Position numbers and translations under genes: made by a program. A stretch of 64,000 nt of DNA from Arachis hypogaea (lineage: Eukaryota; Streptophyta; Magnoliopsida; Fabales; Fabaceae): the NCBI RefSeq assembly GCF_003086295.3, contig NC_092047.1, positions 66,007,475 to 66,071,474 of the forward strand, read 5' to 3'. Every line of letters starts with the position of its first letter. The stretch's first letter is position 1. The notes under the pieces were generated by a model. It was not told where the DNA came from. It did not search any database and saw only the letters and a list, made by a program, of their open reading frames with translations. Of the stretch, positions 44,879 to 56,501 are shown piece by piece.

Positions 44879-46507
44879 ATGAACTCTCACCCCTTTGGCT
44901 ATGAGTCTGGTTACAATTATGTTGCAGGAAGAAAAAATTACAATGAGAACAGGCATCAAGGTTGGAACAATCAAAGATGGGAGGAGCCACAAGGATTTGA
45001 TCAACCCTCATGGCAACAACCACCTCCAATGGACTATCAACAACCACCACCATATGCCTATAAACCCTCTCCTCAACACAGCTTTGAACCACCATACTCA
45101 CAAGCCACCTACAACCATTCACCTCCATATGACCCTAACCCGTATCCACCATACCAACCACCCTATGAACCAAATGAACCCTCCTATCCACCCCAAACCT
45201 CCATGGAGAAAGCACTTGCCGATCTAAACTCTACTATACAAGCTCTCTTCGCCCAAATCAGACCACCAAATACCTTCAACAATCAACCCTCAAGCTCTAG
45301 TGCACTTCCTTTTCAACCACAGAATGATCTCTCCATCCCATCACCACCATCCATGGAAGAGCACCCACATCCATCAATCCAGGAGCAACATGATCCCAAT
45401 GATGCTATTGACATGGAACAAGAGAGAAGGGATCATCTTCGCGAATTCATACTTCATAAGAAGCTAGAGGAGGCCCTAAGGGTGAAGGTAGTAAAAACCC
45501 TTGAAGTCGAAGGAGTGGTTGAAGAATTAGTGAAGGAAGAATCAAGGGATCATCTCAAGGGAGCAGCAGATCGATTTCATGCAACTCTATATCAACTAAA
45601 TCAAGCAATAAGTTAATTAGGTTCCTGACGCTCGGACACTCAAAGTGCTCCCATGGCTTCATGTGGGCAATCTAATGAAGAACGTAGCATGAAGGAGATA
45701 TTAGAAACTCCAGTGGACAGTACGGAGCATGACTTTGTACTGGAACAAGTGGAGGAAGTTGTAATTATTGAAGAGGAAGAAATGGTTGAAGACTTAGGAG
45801 ATACAGAACCTCCATGGGAAAGTCCAGTCATGGAACCTCCTTCCAAGGCAATTGAAATTGATGCTGAGGAGGGTGTACAACCTCCAAAGCATATCATGGT
45901 TGAAGACTTGGAAGAGGTTGAAATTGAAGAAGCTTACAAATAGGTGGAAGTTATCAAATAGCACAAGGAAGTGGAGCTTGGAATCACCTTGCCAAAGTTA
46001 TTAGAGACCCCTCCCCCTAAGTTGCCATCATCCTTCACAACATTCAAGTGGGTAAAATTCATATCCCTTAGCTTTCTAATTCCACTTGAATATGGGCTAC
46101 TGGAGATGGATGGTCAACTTAGAGCTCTTTGTGGCATAAAGAGTAAGAGGAAGATGGTCAGTGGTAAGAATTGTCCTGCAAGGTTCATTATGGTTGGAAG
46201 CTTTAAGTTTAAACGCAAAGGTTGGTGTAAAGCTCAACTGAATGGGTCTAGGAAGTTGGTTGGCCGCTTTAGTGAGAATTCAGATTGCTTGCCACCCGGA
46301 TGGAATCATGATGATCAACAAAAAGACGGGTGCAAAAGCAAGGTTTGGGACCCCGGAATCCATTCCAACAATCAACACTCTTGGGGCCTTGTCACTTGCT
46401 TTAACTTACTTGAAGGCTTTCTGCGCCTAGTTTGGGATCCTGGTGGCCATTGGAATCACAAACATTGGTGGAGATTCCTGGATGAATACAAGCATAAGCC
46501 ACCATAA
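44879..46507 (+). pseudogene. orphan ORF of the C-type retrotransposon, two in-frame stops
   Basis: Three blocks share one frame: 44879-45616, 45653-45943 and 45971-46507, separated only by stops at 45614 and 45941. Block 1 is rich in Pro, Tyr and Gln (PPPMDYQQPPPYAYKPSPQ) with a helical Glu/Lys tail. Block 2 is very acidic. Block 3 ends with a Trp/His-rich region (GLVTCFNLLEGFLRLVWDPG, GHWNHKHWWRFLDEYKHKPP). No RT, integrase or protease motif is present. I do not know this protein; it resembles uncharacterised Arachis repeat proteins I have seen. It occupies the place that gag-pol holds in the related B element. Confidence 0.6.
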
Positions 46508-46556
46508 CAGGGAGCTCACCAAATGTCCAACTTAAGGACTTTAACTAAAAGTGCTA

Positions 46557-46574
46557 GGTGGGAGACAACCCACC
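46557..46574 (+). promoter_or_regulatory. conserved stem-loop after the last ORF (C-type copy)
   Basis: GGTGGGAGACAACCCACC forms six base pairs around the loop AGACAA. It starts 49 nt after the end of the orphan ORF stop. Homologous hairpins lie at 51310, 57063 and 62744. Confidence 0.65.
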
Positions 46575-46724
46575 ATGGTATGATCGTTTCTTTTTCATTT
46601 TTATTTAGTTTTATTTGTTTTCGAGTTTTATTTTATTATATTGAACCTGGAGTTTTACATCACATTCATATTAACACTGCATTCTGCATTTTCTTTTCAA
46701 AAAAAAAAAAAAAAGAAGAGAGAG

Positions 46725-47225
46725 CACGCGACGCGATCGCATTAGCGACAGAGAGTTACGCAGGAGCAGCGCTGGAGGCGTGCCAATGGCACAAATCGTT
46801 CCATGCGACTGCGTCGCTGACGCGACCGCGTCATATGGGAATAATGGCCTCCCACACGACCGCGTGCCCTACGCGGTCGCGTGACCAGGATTTTGACGTA
46901 ATAATGGTGCACAGCCAAAAGTTGTGCTATAGTGGTGCTGAACTGGCGCTGGACACGCAGTCCATCTCACGCGATCGCGTGCCCCACGCGGCCGCGTCAC
47001 ATCCTACTAAGTGGCCACTCGCGCGATCGCATGCCCCATGCGATCGCGTCACCCAATATTTGGCAATTAATGATTTTTGAAAAGAGAGTTGTGCGAGAGC
47101 GAGGCTGCCCTCGCGCCAGTAGCATAAAACGGGTCACGCGACCGCGTGATCGACGCGACCGCGTCAATCAATTTAAGCGCAAGCCGCGCGACCGCGTGCC
47201 CCACGCGACCGCGTCGCTTGCGCTG
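46725..47225 (+). repeat. cluster of ACGCGATCGCGT/ACGCGACCGCGT palindromes (C-type)
   Basis: At least ten near-palindromes such as CACGCGATCGCGTG, GACGCGACCGCGTC and CACGCGGCCGCGTC are spread over 500 bp, usually in pairs separated by GCCC or ATCG-like bases. The surrounding DNA is AT-rich. Frames across it are open by chance and hold no domain. Confidence 0.85.
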
Positions 47226-47782
47226 CACAGCTTATCCTAATTTGCCAAATATCTTATCTTTTCTCCCCCAATCCTAATTTTTCCTCCCTCCTTTCTTACT
47301 TACTTCTTCTTCCCTTCTTTCCCTTCTCATTCTTCTGATCTTTTATTTTATTTTACTTAATTTATTTGCATATTTCATTCATTGCATCTTAATTTTGTGC
47401 ATATTTTTGTTTTCTTTTCTTATTATTTTTTCTTTGGTGTTAAAATTTTCTTATTTAACTGTTGCATCTTCTCTTGAATTATTTTGGGTGCTTAGTAACT
47501 TGTTTTATTCTGGATAGGTAATATTATTCATATCAATGCCAGTCTTTTATACTTGTATTACTTTTACATTGACATGAATTTATATTATCTCTCCTTACCC
47601 ACACTTTCTTCCCTATTGTTGTAACTTTTTGCACTCTTGATTTGCCATGTACTTCTATTATTTTCTCACTTGCATGTTGTAGCTATCATGTAATTGAGAC
47701 CTTTATTTTTGGCATTAACCAACCCTGTTTTATTTGTTTTCTATCTTTGCTTTGGGTTACTTTCCTTCCCTTTTTCTTTCAG
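47226..47782 (+). other. T-rich spacer with candidate splice acceptor before the 3' ORF
   Basis: No coding signal. It ends in TTTCCTTCCCTTTTTCTTTCAG|GATGG (47760-47786), a strong-looking acceptor right at the start of the small 3' ORF. Confidence 0.5.
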
Positions 47783-47929
47783 GATGGCCACCAGGAAGAG
47801 AACCGGAAGACGTTTACATGGGAGAGACAAACAAGTTCCTACGCACATTCCTTGATGAGAAAAGCGTCAGTTGAAACAACCCGTCCACCTGTACATCTTA
47901 GCATGCACCGAGGACGGTGCAATTTTTAA
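47783..47929 (+). pseudogene. truncated 3' ORF of the C-type element
   Basis: The start MATRKRTGRRLHGRDKQVPT resembles MATKKGKEKATSR of the B-type 3' ORF at 61354. Only about 45 codons remain before the first polypurine-tract copy. The bulk of the ORF is deleted. Confidence 0.5.
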
Positions 47930-47941
47930 GTGTGGGGAGGT
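47928..47941 (+). other. upstream (extra) polypurine-tract copy, C-type
   Basis: AAGTGTGGGGAGGT is identical to the tract that abuts the 3' LTR at 49343-49356. It lies 1.4 kb upstream, immediately after the 3' ORF region. Confidence 0.65.
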
Positions 47942-49342
47942 CGATACCGATCTCCATGGGTTAGTCACTCTTCTATATCAACACCAATAATTTATTTTCC
48001 TTGTTAGTTGTTGCATTTGCATGTTTGTTTGATTTTTGTGCATATTTTACCACTTGGTTGAAGTAATATTTTCTTTTTCAAGAAACCTTTTAGAGCATTT
48101 CACTAATTTGAATAAAATTTAATATTACACTTGTTTGAAGAAATATTATACTGGAACATGGTTTAGAGCTCAAACACACAAAACCTGAGAGATTTTTTTA
48201 GCCTATTTGAATTGGTTGCATTTTATCAACCAATAATTTATTTTTGGTGTGTGTTTTTCTCTCTGAAATTGTGATCTTTGTCTTGCTTAATTCTATATTT
48301 CCATGGTTTGATGTACGCATGCACTTACATGATTGAGGCCTTTATTTCACTAAGCTTACATACCCATATGGCCTTACCTCTTATTATCCTTTGCAAACCA
48401 ATTTGAGCCTATTTTATCCCTTTGTTCTTTACTTTAGCACATCACTAACTCTAAGCGGAAAACAATAATGTCCTTAATTTGAATCCTTGGTTAGCTTAGA
48501 CTAGTGAGAATGCTTATGATTTAAGTGTGGGAAAAGTGGGTTTGGAAACGTTTGGTTTAAGAATTGGGCATTGTATATCTTTATGAAAATGTGAAAGAAA
48601 TATTTAGGACATGTTCATGCATTCAATAATTTAATCATATGCATTGGGAAAAACAAAAGAAAATAAAAATGTAAAATATATATATAAAAAAGAGAAGAAA
48701 AAGAAGAAAAAGAGAAAAAGAGGAGAAAAAGAGCAAATAAAGTAAAAGGGGACAAAATGCCCCAAAGTAAGTGGTGAAAGTAATGCATATGTACTGTACT
48801 TGAAATAAGAATGCATGAATATGTGAAAAACATAGATTGTCTTAAGTTAGGTGGAAAGTTTAAGTTAATTAAGGATTCAGATTTTAGTCCACTTGACCAA
48901 ATACAATCCTACCTTGACCCTAACCCCATTACAACCCTTAAAAGACCTCTTGATTTGTGTATTTGTACATTAAATTTATGTTGATTGTTAGATGAAGAGC
49001 AAGCTTTAGAAAGCAAGGTTAGTAGAGAATTGAGAGAATCGAACCTAAAACACTTGAGTGATTAGAGTGTATACACTACCAGTGAGGGTTCGATGCTCAA
49101 TTCCTTGTTCCTTGCTTTCATGAGCTATTTTCTTCTTGCAAGTCTATTTGTACTTCATTTTCATGATTTAAATTAGTGAAATCCAATTCATATTTACTCT
49201 TGGAAGATTTATTTACTTTTAACTAAGTAGGTAGAAACATTTTGCATTTAGTTGCATTCATAGGTTGCATTTCATACATTCTACCATTCCTCTTCATCTT
49301 TATAGTTTCTCTTGAGCTTAGCATGAGGACATGATATTGTTT
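47942..49342 (+). other. spacer between the two polypurine-tract copies (C-type)
   Basis: The spacer is AT-rich and non-coding, including a run of AGAAGAAAAAGAGAAAAAGAGG (48690-48730). Its position and length match the corresponding spacer of the B-type element (58654-60088). Confidence 0.5.
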
Positions 49343-49356
49343 AAGTGTGGGGAGGT
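49343..49356 (+). other. polypurine tract at the 3' LTR, C-type
   Basis: AAGTGTGGGGAGGT ends directly at the first base of the LTR, as needed for plus-strand DNA priming. Confidence 0.8.
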
Positions 49357-50795
49357 TAATAAACCTCTATTTCATGGTTTATCTGGTGCTCATTTGAGTG
49401 GTTTTTATCAACTCTTTACCCACTTATTCATACTATTTGCATGGTTTTACATTTGCCTTCCTAATTATGTGCTTTGATTGAAAACATGCTTCTTTGGACT
49501 TATAATTTCTAATATTAATCCTCTCTTATTACCATTGGATGCCTTGATATGTGTGTTAAGTGATTTCAGAGATTACAGGGCAGGAATGGCTCAGAGGATG
49601 GAAAGGAAGCATGCAAAAGTGGAAGGAATACAAGAAGCTGGAGAAATTGCTAAGTTGTCCAGCCTGACCTCTTCGCACTCAAACGGCTATAACTTTAGCT
49701 ACGGAGGTCCAAACGACACGGTTTCAGTTGCCTTGGAAAGCTAACGTCTGGGGCTTCGATTTGATATATAATATACCATAGTTTCTCTAACGCTATGTGA
49801 CACGACCGCGTGCTCCATGCGGCCGCGTCGCAGTGACGGAAATTCAGCATGTTTGAATTCGCAACCAGCGAATTCTGGGCTGTTTCTGACCCAGTTCTCG
49901 GCCCAGAAAACACAGATTAGAGGCTATAAAGTATAGGAATTGCATCCATTCATAATCAAGCTTTCATATTTACAATTTTAGGAGTAGATGTAGTTTTTAG
50001 AGAGAGAGGTTCTCTCCTCTCTCTTAGGATTAGGATTTAGGACTTCTCTTAGTTTTAGGAGTGACTCTCAATCCCAGGTTCAATGTTCTTTTTATTTTCT
50101 CAATTTGTTTATGACTCTTTATGTTTAGATTGATTTTCCATTTAATATATTTTGAGGTATTTCAGACTTATGATTGCTCCCTTTAATTTATGTTACTGTT
50201 ACATCTGAAGGCATTTTTATTCCAACAAATTTACTTTTTTCCTCTTTTGGTCTTGGTTAAGAAAGCAGTAACTTAGGAGTTATCTTATCTCAACATAATT
50301 GATAACTGTTATCTTTGCTAATTGAACTGAGATTCAATAATCCCAACCTTTTCTTAGGAAATAAATAGGATTCGAAGATCAAACTAATTAGTCCCTTGAC
50401 TTTCCTTTATTTTAGTAAAGGTTGACTAAGTGGAATTAAGATTCAACTTTCATTATTATTGATAAGGATAACTAAGTCTGGACTTCCAATTTCTCATACC
50501 TTGCCAAAAGTTTATTTTATAGTTATTATTATTTTATTTTACTTGTCATTCAACTAACTTTTTACCTTAATCCAAAACCCCAATTTACAAAGACTCATAA
50601 CCAATAATAAGAACACCTCCCTGCAATTCCTTGAGAAGACGACCCGAGGTTTAAATACTCGGTTATCAATTTTAAAGGGGTTTGTTACTTGTGACAACCA
50701 AAATGTTTGTAAGAAAGGTTGATTGCTTGGTTTAGTAACTATACTTACAACGAGAGTTTACTATAACTTCTAAACCATCAATCTTCAGTTCTTCA
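49357..50795 (+). mobile_element. 3' LTR of the C-type element
   Basis: The 1439-bp LTR begins TAATAAACCTCTATTTCATG (the usual TG has become TA) and ends CAGTTCTTCA. It is a diverged relative of the B-type LTR. It carries a short GACACGACCGCG...GCGGCCGCGTC palindrome pair (49800-49830). Element Y integrase resumes directly after it. Confidence 0.75.
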
Positions 50796-51268
50796 CTCCT
50801 ATAGGAACCTCTCCATACTAGCTTGTGTATGGCAAGGCCTGTCATCTGCCCATGGAACTGGAACATAAAGCCTACTGGGCAACCAGATTCCTAAACATGG
50901 ATGCCAAGTTAGCTGGAGAGAAAAGATTGCTCCAGCTGAATGAGCTAGAGGAATTCAGACTCAATGCTTTTGAAAATACAAAAATTTATAAGGAGAAAGC
51001 AAAAAGGTGGCATGACAAGAAACTGTCATCTAGAGTCTTTGAACCAGGACAGAAGGTTCTGCTGTTTAACTCTAGGCTCAGACTATTCCCCGAGAAATTG
51101 AAATCCTGGTGGAGGGGACCATATGTGATTACAAGTGTGTTACCATATGGATATGTTGAGCTTCAGGATATTGACTATGACAAAAAGTTTATTGTTAATG
51201 GACAGAGAATCAAACATTATCTTGAAAGTAATTTTGAGCAAGAATGGTCAAAACTGAGACTTGAATAA
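50796..51268 (+). pseudogene. integrase C-terminal part of element Y
   Basis: It begins TPIGTSPY, a stop (50819), then [20 protein letters not shown], the conserved end of the Ty3/gypsy integrase core. The C-terminal domain follows (FEPGQKVLLFNSRLRLFPEK, WWRGPYVI), ending at TAA 51268. The zinc finger and DDE residues are missing, lost with the DNA between RNase H and this point when the C-type element came in. Confidence 0.88.
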
Positions 51269-51309
51269 AGCTCAGTCAAGGTCCAGCTAAAGACAATAAA
51301 GAAGCGCTT

Positions 51310-51327
51310 GCTGGGAGGCAACCCAGC
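51310..51327 (+). promoter_or_regulatory. conserved stem-loop after integrase (element Y)
   Basis: GCTGGGAGGCAACCCAGC folds into six base pairs around AGGCAA. It starts 41 nt after the end of the integrase stop codon. Confidence 0.7.
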
Positions 51328-52120
51328 CATTAGCCAGTCTTCAAGAGTAATCATCAAATTGTAGGAATTCACAGAGTTACAGAAGGATTCAGTGCAAATA
51401 GTAGAGAAAAGGAGCTCACTGGCAAGAAAACGCCAGTAAGGGGCATTTTGGGTGTTCAGAAAAATGCCAGTAACAAAATATTTCTGGCGTTTAACGCCAG
51501 CCAGGGTACCTGGCTGGGCGTTAAACGCCTACAATGGCCAATATATGGGCATTAAACGCCAGAAAGGCAGGGGGAGAGAATTTTGTTTTTCACTTCAAAA
51601 ATTTTCAAACTTTCATGTTTTGATTCATAATTTTCTGGATAAACATGTTACAAATTTTCATCGTTCACCTTCAATTTTCGAAAATTCGACAATTTTCTAA
51701 TTCCCTTTTCAATTTTGTTTCAAATCCTTCCTAAATCTTCTTCAAAAACTCAAGTATCTTCTCAATTTCTTTCCAAATCTTTTCTAACTCAGCATATCAT
51801 CTCTTAATTCTTAGATGCATCAACAAATTTTTAGATTTAACCCCTTTATATCTTTTCCATATAAAAATCTCATCTTTTTCATATCATGATTCTATTTTTT
51901 TCACCAATTATATCTTTATGTCATATCTTTTTCAAATTTTCGAAATCCCTCCCCTCCACTTATAAATACACATTCAGCCATCCCCACCTCTCCACCATTC
52001 GAATTTGCCTCTCCTCTTATCTCTCCCCTTTCCTTTCTTTTGCTTGAGGGCAAGCAAACCTCTAAGTTTGGTGTGTTTTTTCGTGATCACCGAGCTAAGA
52101 CTCATTAAGATCATGGCCTC
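51328..52120 (+). other. 3' non-coding region of element Y with GGCGTTTAACGCC palindromes
   Basis: Palindromes GGCGTTTAACGCCAG, GGCGTTAAACGCC and GGCATTAAACGCCAG lie at 51486-51565. An AAGTTTGGTGTG word sits at 52063. The region is cut at 52120 by a reverse A-type LTR, so the 3' LTR of Y is outside the visible part. Confidence 0.65.
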
Positions 52121-53658
52121 TGGTGCACGAAATCACAATCACACTTTTGCAATTCCGCACAACTAACCAGCAAGTGCACTGGGTTGTCCAAGTAATACCT
52201 TACGTGAGTAAGGGTCGATTCCACGGAGATTGTTGGCTTGAAGCAAGCTATAGTTATCTTGTAACTCTTAGTCAGGATATCAATAATTCTCAAATTTAAT
52301 TGTAAAAAGTAAAAGAACATGAAATAAATACTTGTTTTGCAGTAATGGGGAACAGGTTGAGGTTTTGGAGATGCTCTATCTTCTGAATCTCTGCTTTCCT
52401 ACTGTCTTCTTCTTCATGCACGCAAGGCTCCTTCCATGGCAAGCTGTATATTGGTGGGTCACCGTTGTCAATGGCTACCATCCGTCCTCTTAGTGAAAAT
52501 GGTCCAAATGCGCTGTCACCGCACGGCTAATCATCTGTCGATTCTCACTCATGTTGGAATAGGATTCATTGATCCTTTTGCATCTGTCACTACGCCCAGC
52601 ACTCGTGAGTTTGAAGCTCGTCACAGTCATTCCTTCCCAGATCTTACTCAGAATACCACAGACAAGGTTTAGACTTTCCGGATCTCAGGAATGGCTGCCA
52701 ATAATTCTAGCTAATACCACGAAGACTCTGATTTGAATCAGGAGGCTAAGAGATATGCACTTAGTCTAAGGTAGAACGGAGGTGGATGTCAGGCATGCAT
52801 TCATAGGTGAGAATGATGATGAGTGTCACGGATCATCACATTCATCAAGTTGAAGAACAAGTGTATATCTTAGAGAAGAAACAAGCGTGATAGAATGGAA
52901 AACAGTAGTAATTGCATTAATTCATCGAGACACAACAGAGCTCCTCACCCCAACCATGGGGTTTAGAGACTCATGCCATAGAGAATACAATATGAAACAT
53001 ATAAAGTGTCATGAGGTACAAGATGAATCACTAAAAGTAGTTTTTATAATAAACTAGTGACCTAGGGTTACAGAAAATGAGTAAGCTAGAATAGTTAGTG
53101 TAGAAATCCACTTTCAGGGCCCACTTGGTGTGTGCTTGGGCTGAACATTGACGCTTTTACATGTAGAGACCTTTCTTGGAGTTAAACGCCAGCTTTTGTG
53201 CCAGTTTGGGCGTTTAACTCCAGCTTTCATGCCAGTTCTGGCGTTTTGACGCCAGAATTTCTATGCTGACTTGATATGCCGGTTTTGGCCATCAAATCTC
53301 GAGAAAAGTATGGACTATTATATATTGATGGAAAGCCCAAGATGTCTACTTTCCAACGCAATTGAGAGCGCACCAATTGGACTTCTGTAGCTCAAAACAA
53401 TCCACTTCGAGTGCAGGGAGGTCAGAATCCAACAGCATCTGCAGTCCTTTTTCAGCCTCTGAATCAGATTTTTGCTCAGGTCCCTCAATTTCATCCAGAA
53501 AATACCTGAAATCATAGAAAAAACACACAAACTCATAATAAAGTCCAGGAATATGATTTTTGAATAAAAACTAATAAAAACATAATAAAAACTAACTAAA
53601 ATATACTAAAAACATACTAAAAATAATGCCAAAAAGCGTATAAATTATCCGCTCATCA
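52121..53658 (-). mobile_element. 3' LTR of a minus-strand A-type element
   Basis: Read on the minus strand it starts TGATGAGCGGATAATTTATA (53658) and ends GATTTCGTGCACCA (52121), 1538 bp. The adjoining AATTTAAGTTTGGTGTTG is its polypurine-like tract, which proves it is a 3' LTR rather than a solo LTR. Palindromes lie at 53165-53260. Confidence 0.88.
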
Positions 53659-54784
53659 CAACACCAAACTTAAATTGTTGCTTGTCCACAAGCAACTAAA
53701 AACAAAGTAGGATAAAAAGAATAGAATATACAATGAATTCCAAAAACATCTATGAAGATCAGTCTTAATTAGATGAGCGGGGCTATTAGCTTTTCGCTTC
53801 TGAACAGTTTTGGTATCTCACTTTATCCTTTGAAGTTCAGAATGATTGGCATTTATAGGAACTCAGAATTCAGATAGTGTTATTGATTCTCCTAGTTCAG
53901 TATGTTGATTCTTGAACACAGCTACTTTCTGAGTCTTGGCCGTGACCCTAAGTATTTTATTTTCCAGTATTACCACCGGATACATAAATGCCACAGACAC
54001 ATAACTGGGTGAACCTTTTCAGATTGTGACTCAGCTTTGCTAGAGTCCCCAATTAGAGTTGTCCAGAGCTCTTAAGCACACTCTTTTTGCTTTGGACCAC
54101 GACTTTAACCGTTCAGTCTCAAGCTTCTCACTTGACACCTTCACGCCACAAGCACATGGTTAGGGACAGCTTGGTTTAGCCGCTTAGGCCAGGATTTTAT
54201 TCCTGTAGGCCCTCCTATCCACTGATGCTCAAAACCTTGGATCCTTTTTATTTTACCCTTGCCTTTTGGTTTAAAGGGTTATTGGCTTTTTTTGCTTGCT
54301 TTTTCTTTCTTTTTCTCTTTTTTTTTCTCTTTTTTTTTCCGCAAGCTTTGTATTCACTGCTTTTTCTTGCTTCAAGAATCATTTTTATGATTTTTCAGAT
54401 TATCAATAACATTTCTCTTTTTCCATTATTCTTTTAAGAGCCAACAATTTTAACATTCATAAACAACAAATTCAAAAATATGCACTGTTCAAGCATTCAT
54501 TCAGAAAGACAAAAAGCATTGCCACCACATCAAAATAATTAAGCTGTTTTAAAATTTGAAATTCACGTACTTCTTTTTCTTTTTCAGAAAACATTTTTCA
54601 TTTTAAGAAAGGTGATGGATTCATAAGACCTTCATAGCTTTAAGTCATAGATACTAAGACACTAATGATCATGTGCTAAAGACACAAATATAGATAGAAC
54701 ATAAAGCATTGGGAACGAAAAAGAGAAAGTAAAGAACAAGAAAAATAAAGAACGGGTCCACCTTAGTGATTACGGCTTGTTCTT
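53659..54784 (-). other. 3' internal non-coding region of the minus A-type element
   Basis: Non-coding, with a polypyrimidine run at 54295-54345. The words match the plus-strand remnant at 36590-36843 (for example the tract AAGGTGGACCCGTT near 54755 on the minus strand). A B-type solo LTR interrupts it at 54785. Confidence 0.6.
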
Positions 54785-56225
54785 TGATAAACCACTATTT
54801 TATGGTTTATATTGTGTTTAATTGTGTGGTTTTATCATGATCTTCACCCACTTATTCATTGAATAAGCATGCATTTGTAATTCCTTCCTAAAGATGCTTT
54901 ATAATTGAAAACTTGCTTCCTAGAGACTTTTAATTATGTTTTTTGATTCTCCTTTATTCCATTCGATACCATGATCTGTGTGTTAAGTGTTTCAGGCTTT
55001 ATAGGGCATGAATGAATTGGAGATTGGAAAGGAAGCTTGCAAAAATGGAAGGAACACAAGAAATTGAGGAGATGACCAGCGAGAAGTGACGCGGCCGCAT
55101 GGCTCACGCAACCGCGCGGATTGGAATAGCACAAGTGACGCGGAGGCGTGGACGACGCGCCCGCGTGGAAAAGCAAAACGCCGAATGACGCGTCTGCATG
55201 AATGACGCGATCGCGTGATGTGCGCGATCTGCATATTCTGCAGAATCACTGGGGGCGATTTTGGGCCCTGTTTTGACCCAGTTTTCAGCCTGGGAAAGCA
55301 GACTTGAGCCAGGGGACATGCAGAAACCAACAACAACATTCATTCTACACAGTTTTTTAGTTTGGAGATCTAGTTTTTACTCCTCCTCTAGGTTTTTCTC
55401 TCTACACATTCATAGTTCTTAGGATTTTATTTTGCTCTTTGCATTGGGATATTGAGAAGATTTATTACCTCATCAAGACTTCGTCATTCTAGTTCGTTTT
55501 CTTTACTTGGCTTTACTCTTCCATGTCCTTTAATTTACTCAATTTTACTATTGGATTATTTTAGAATTTATTAATACAAGAATTACTTTTATTTTTAATT
55601 AATTCCTTTGAGTTTTATTTATCATGTCTTCCTTTAATTCCCTTTCTTATGTTATGAGTTCTACATTCACAATGAGCGAGTAGTTCCTTAACTTGATGGG
55701 GAGTTGATTGAAAGGAACCCTTGAGTTGGGGTGCTTAAAAGAAAAATTGTAATTGGGTTTATTGTTGGAATGCTCTCTAATCACTGACACTAATCCTTTT
55801 CAATTGAGCGGATTGGGACTTGTGAATAGAAACAACATTCCAACTTGTTTGACCTTCCCTTACCTAGTAAAGGATAACTAAACAGAACAACCTTCAATTA
55901 TCAATTAATCTTGAGAGTACTGCAACAAGAATAGGGCTTCCAACTAATCTACTCCCAGTCAAGGCTTCTATTTAAATTATTTAATTTCTCTAATTTAATT
56001 TCCTGTCTATTCAACTCAAACCATTTTGAAAACATCTGATTAATAAAATAGCACACCTTTCTGCAACTCGTTGGGAGACGACCTGGGATTCATACTCCCA
56101 GCATTTTAATTTTAATTTTTGTGACAACCCTTCTAAATTGATAAGTAGATTTCTGGTTAATTAAGAACTATACTTGCAACGCATATCTCATAACAATTCT
56201 TAATTCGCCAATTTCTGCCACATCA
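54785..56225 (+). mobile_element. B-type solo LTR with perfect target duplication
   Basis: The 1441-bp LTR starts TGATAAACCACTATTTTATG and ends TCTGCCACATCA. TTCTT lies on both sides (54780-54784 and 56226-56230). GACGCGGCCGC...ACGCGCCCGCG-type palindromes are at 55085-55235. It sits in opposite orientation inside the minus A-type element. Confidence 0.93.
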
Positions 56226-56501
56226 TTCTTCCTCTTTAAAGATCTTATGACGTGCTTTAGTTCCTTTATGTCTCTTCCTTGCCTTTGTTGCTTCTCTCTC
56301 ATGGCCTTTTGGTCCTCTCTAATTTCATGGAGGATAGTGGAATGCTCTTGTTGAGGTCCATGAGTGGGCTCTCTTGTTTGCTCCATCCTTTTCTTAGTGA
56401 TGGGCTTTTGAGATGAATCTCTCCATCTCCCATGACTCGGAGGTGGAAGCTTTTGCCTTCCCTTTCCTTTTTCTAGAGGTTTCTCCGGCCTTAGGTGCCA
56501 T
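56226..56501 (-). pseudogene. short 3' ORF of the minus A-type element
   Basis: The minus strand starts MAPKAGETSRKRKGKAKAST at 56501 and stops after about 36 codons. A second frame continues with EQTREPTHGPQQEHSTILHE, IREDQKAMREKQQRQGRDIK and ELKHVIRSLKRK, a Glu/Lys/Arg-rich coiled-coil-like sequence up to the solo LTR. Homologous to 36415-36590. Function unknown; its place between integrase and 3' LTR is where some plant elements carry env-like or accessory ORFs. Confidence 0.45.

Noticed and set aside
46725..47225. Regularly spaced palindromes looked like a CRISPR array or satellite
   Set aside because: Spacing is irregular, the repeats are variable, no cas-like gene exists, and the context is a plant retroelement. 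The same holds for 62140-62630 and 42020-42240.
46731..47240. ORFs through the ACGCGACCGCGT cluster
   Set aside because: CG-rich palindromic DNA lacks stops by composition. The frames repeat the DNA motif and show no coding constraint.
51452..51700. 82-codon ORF after the integrase of element Y
   Set aside because: It is a read-through of the GGCGTTTAACGCC palindromes and T-rich DNA, not conserved in the homologous minus copy.
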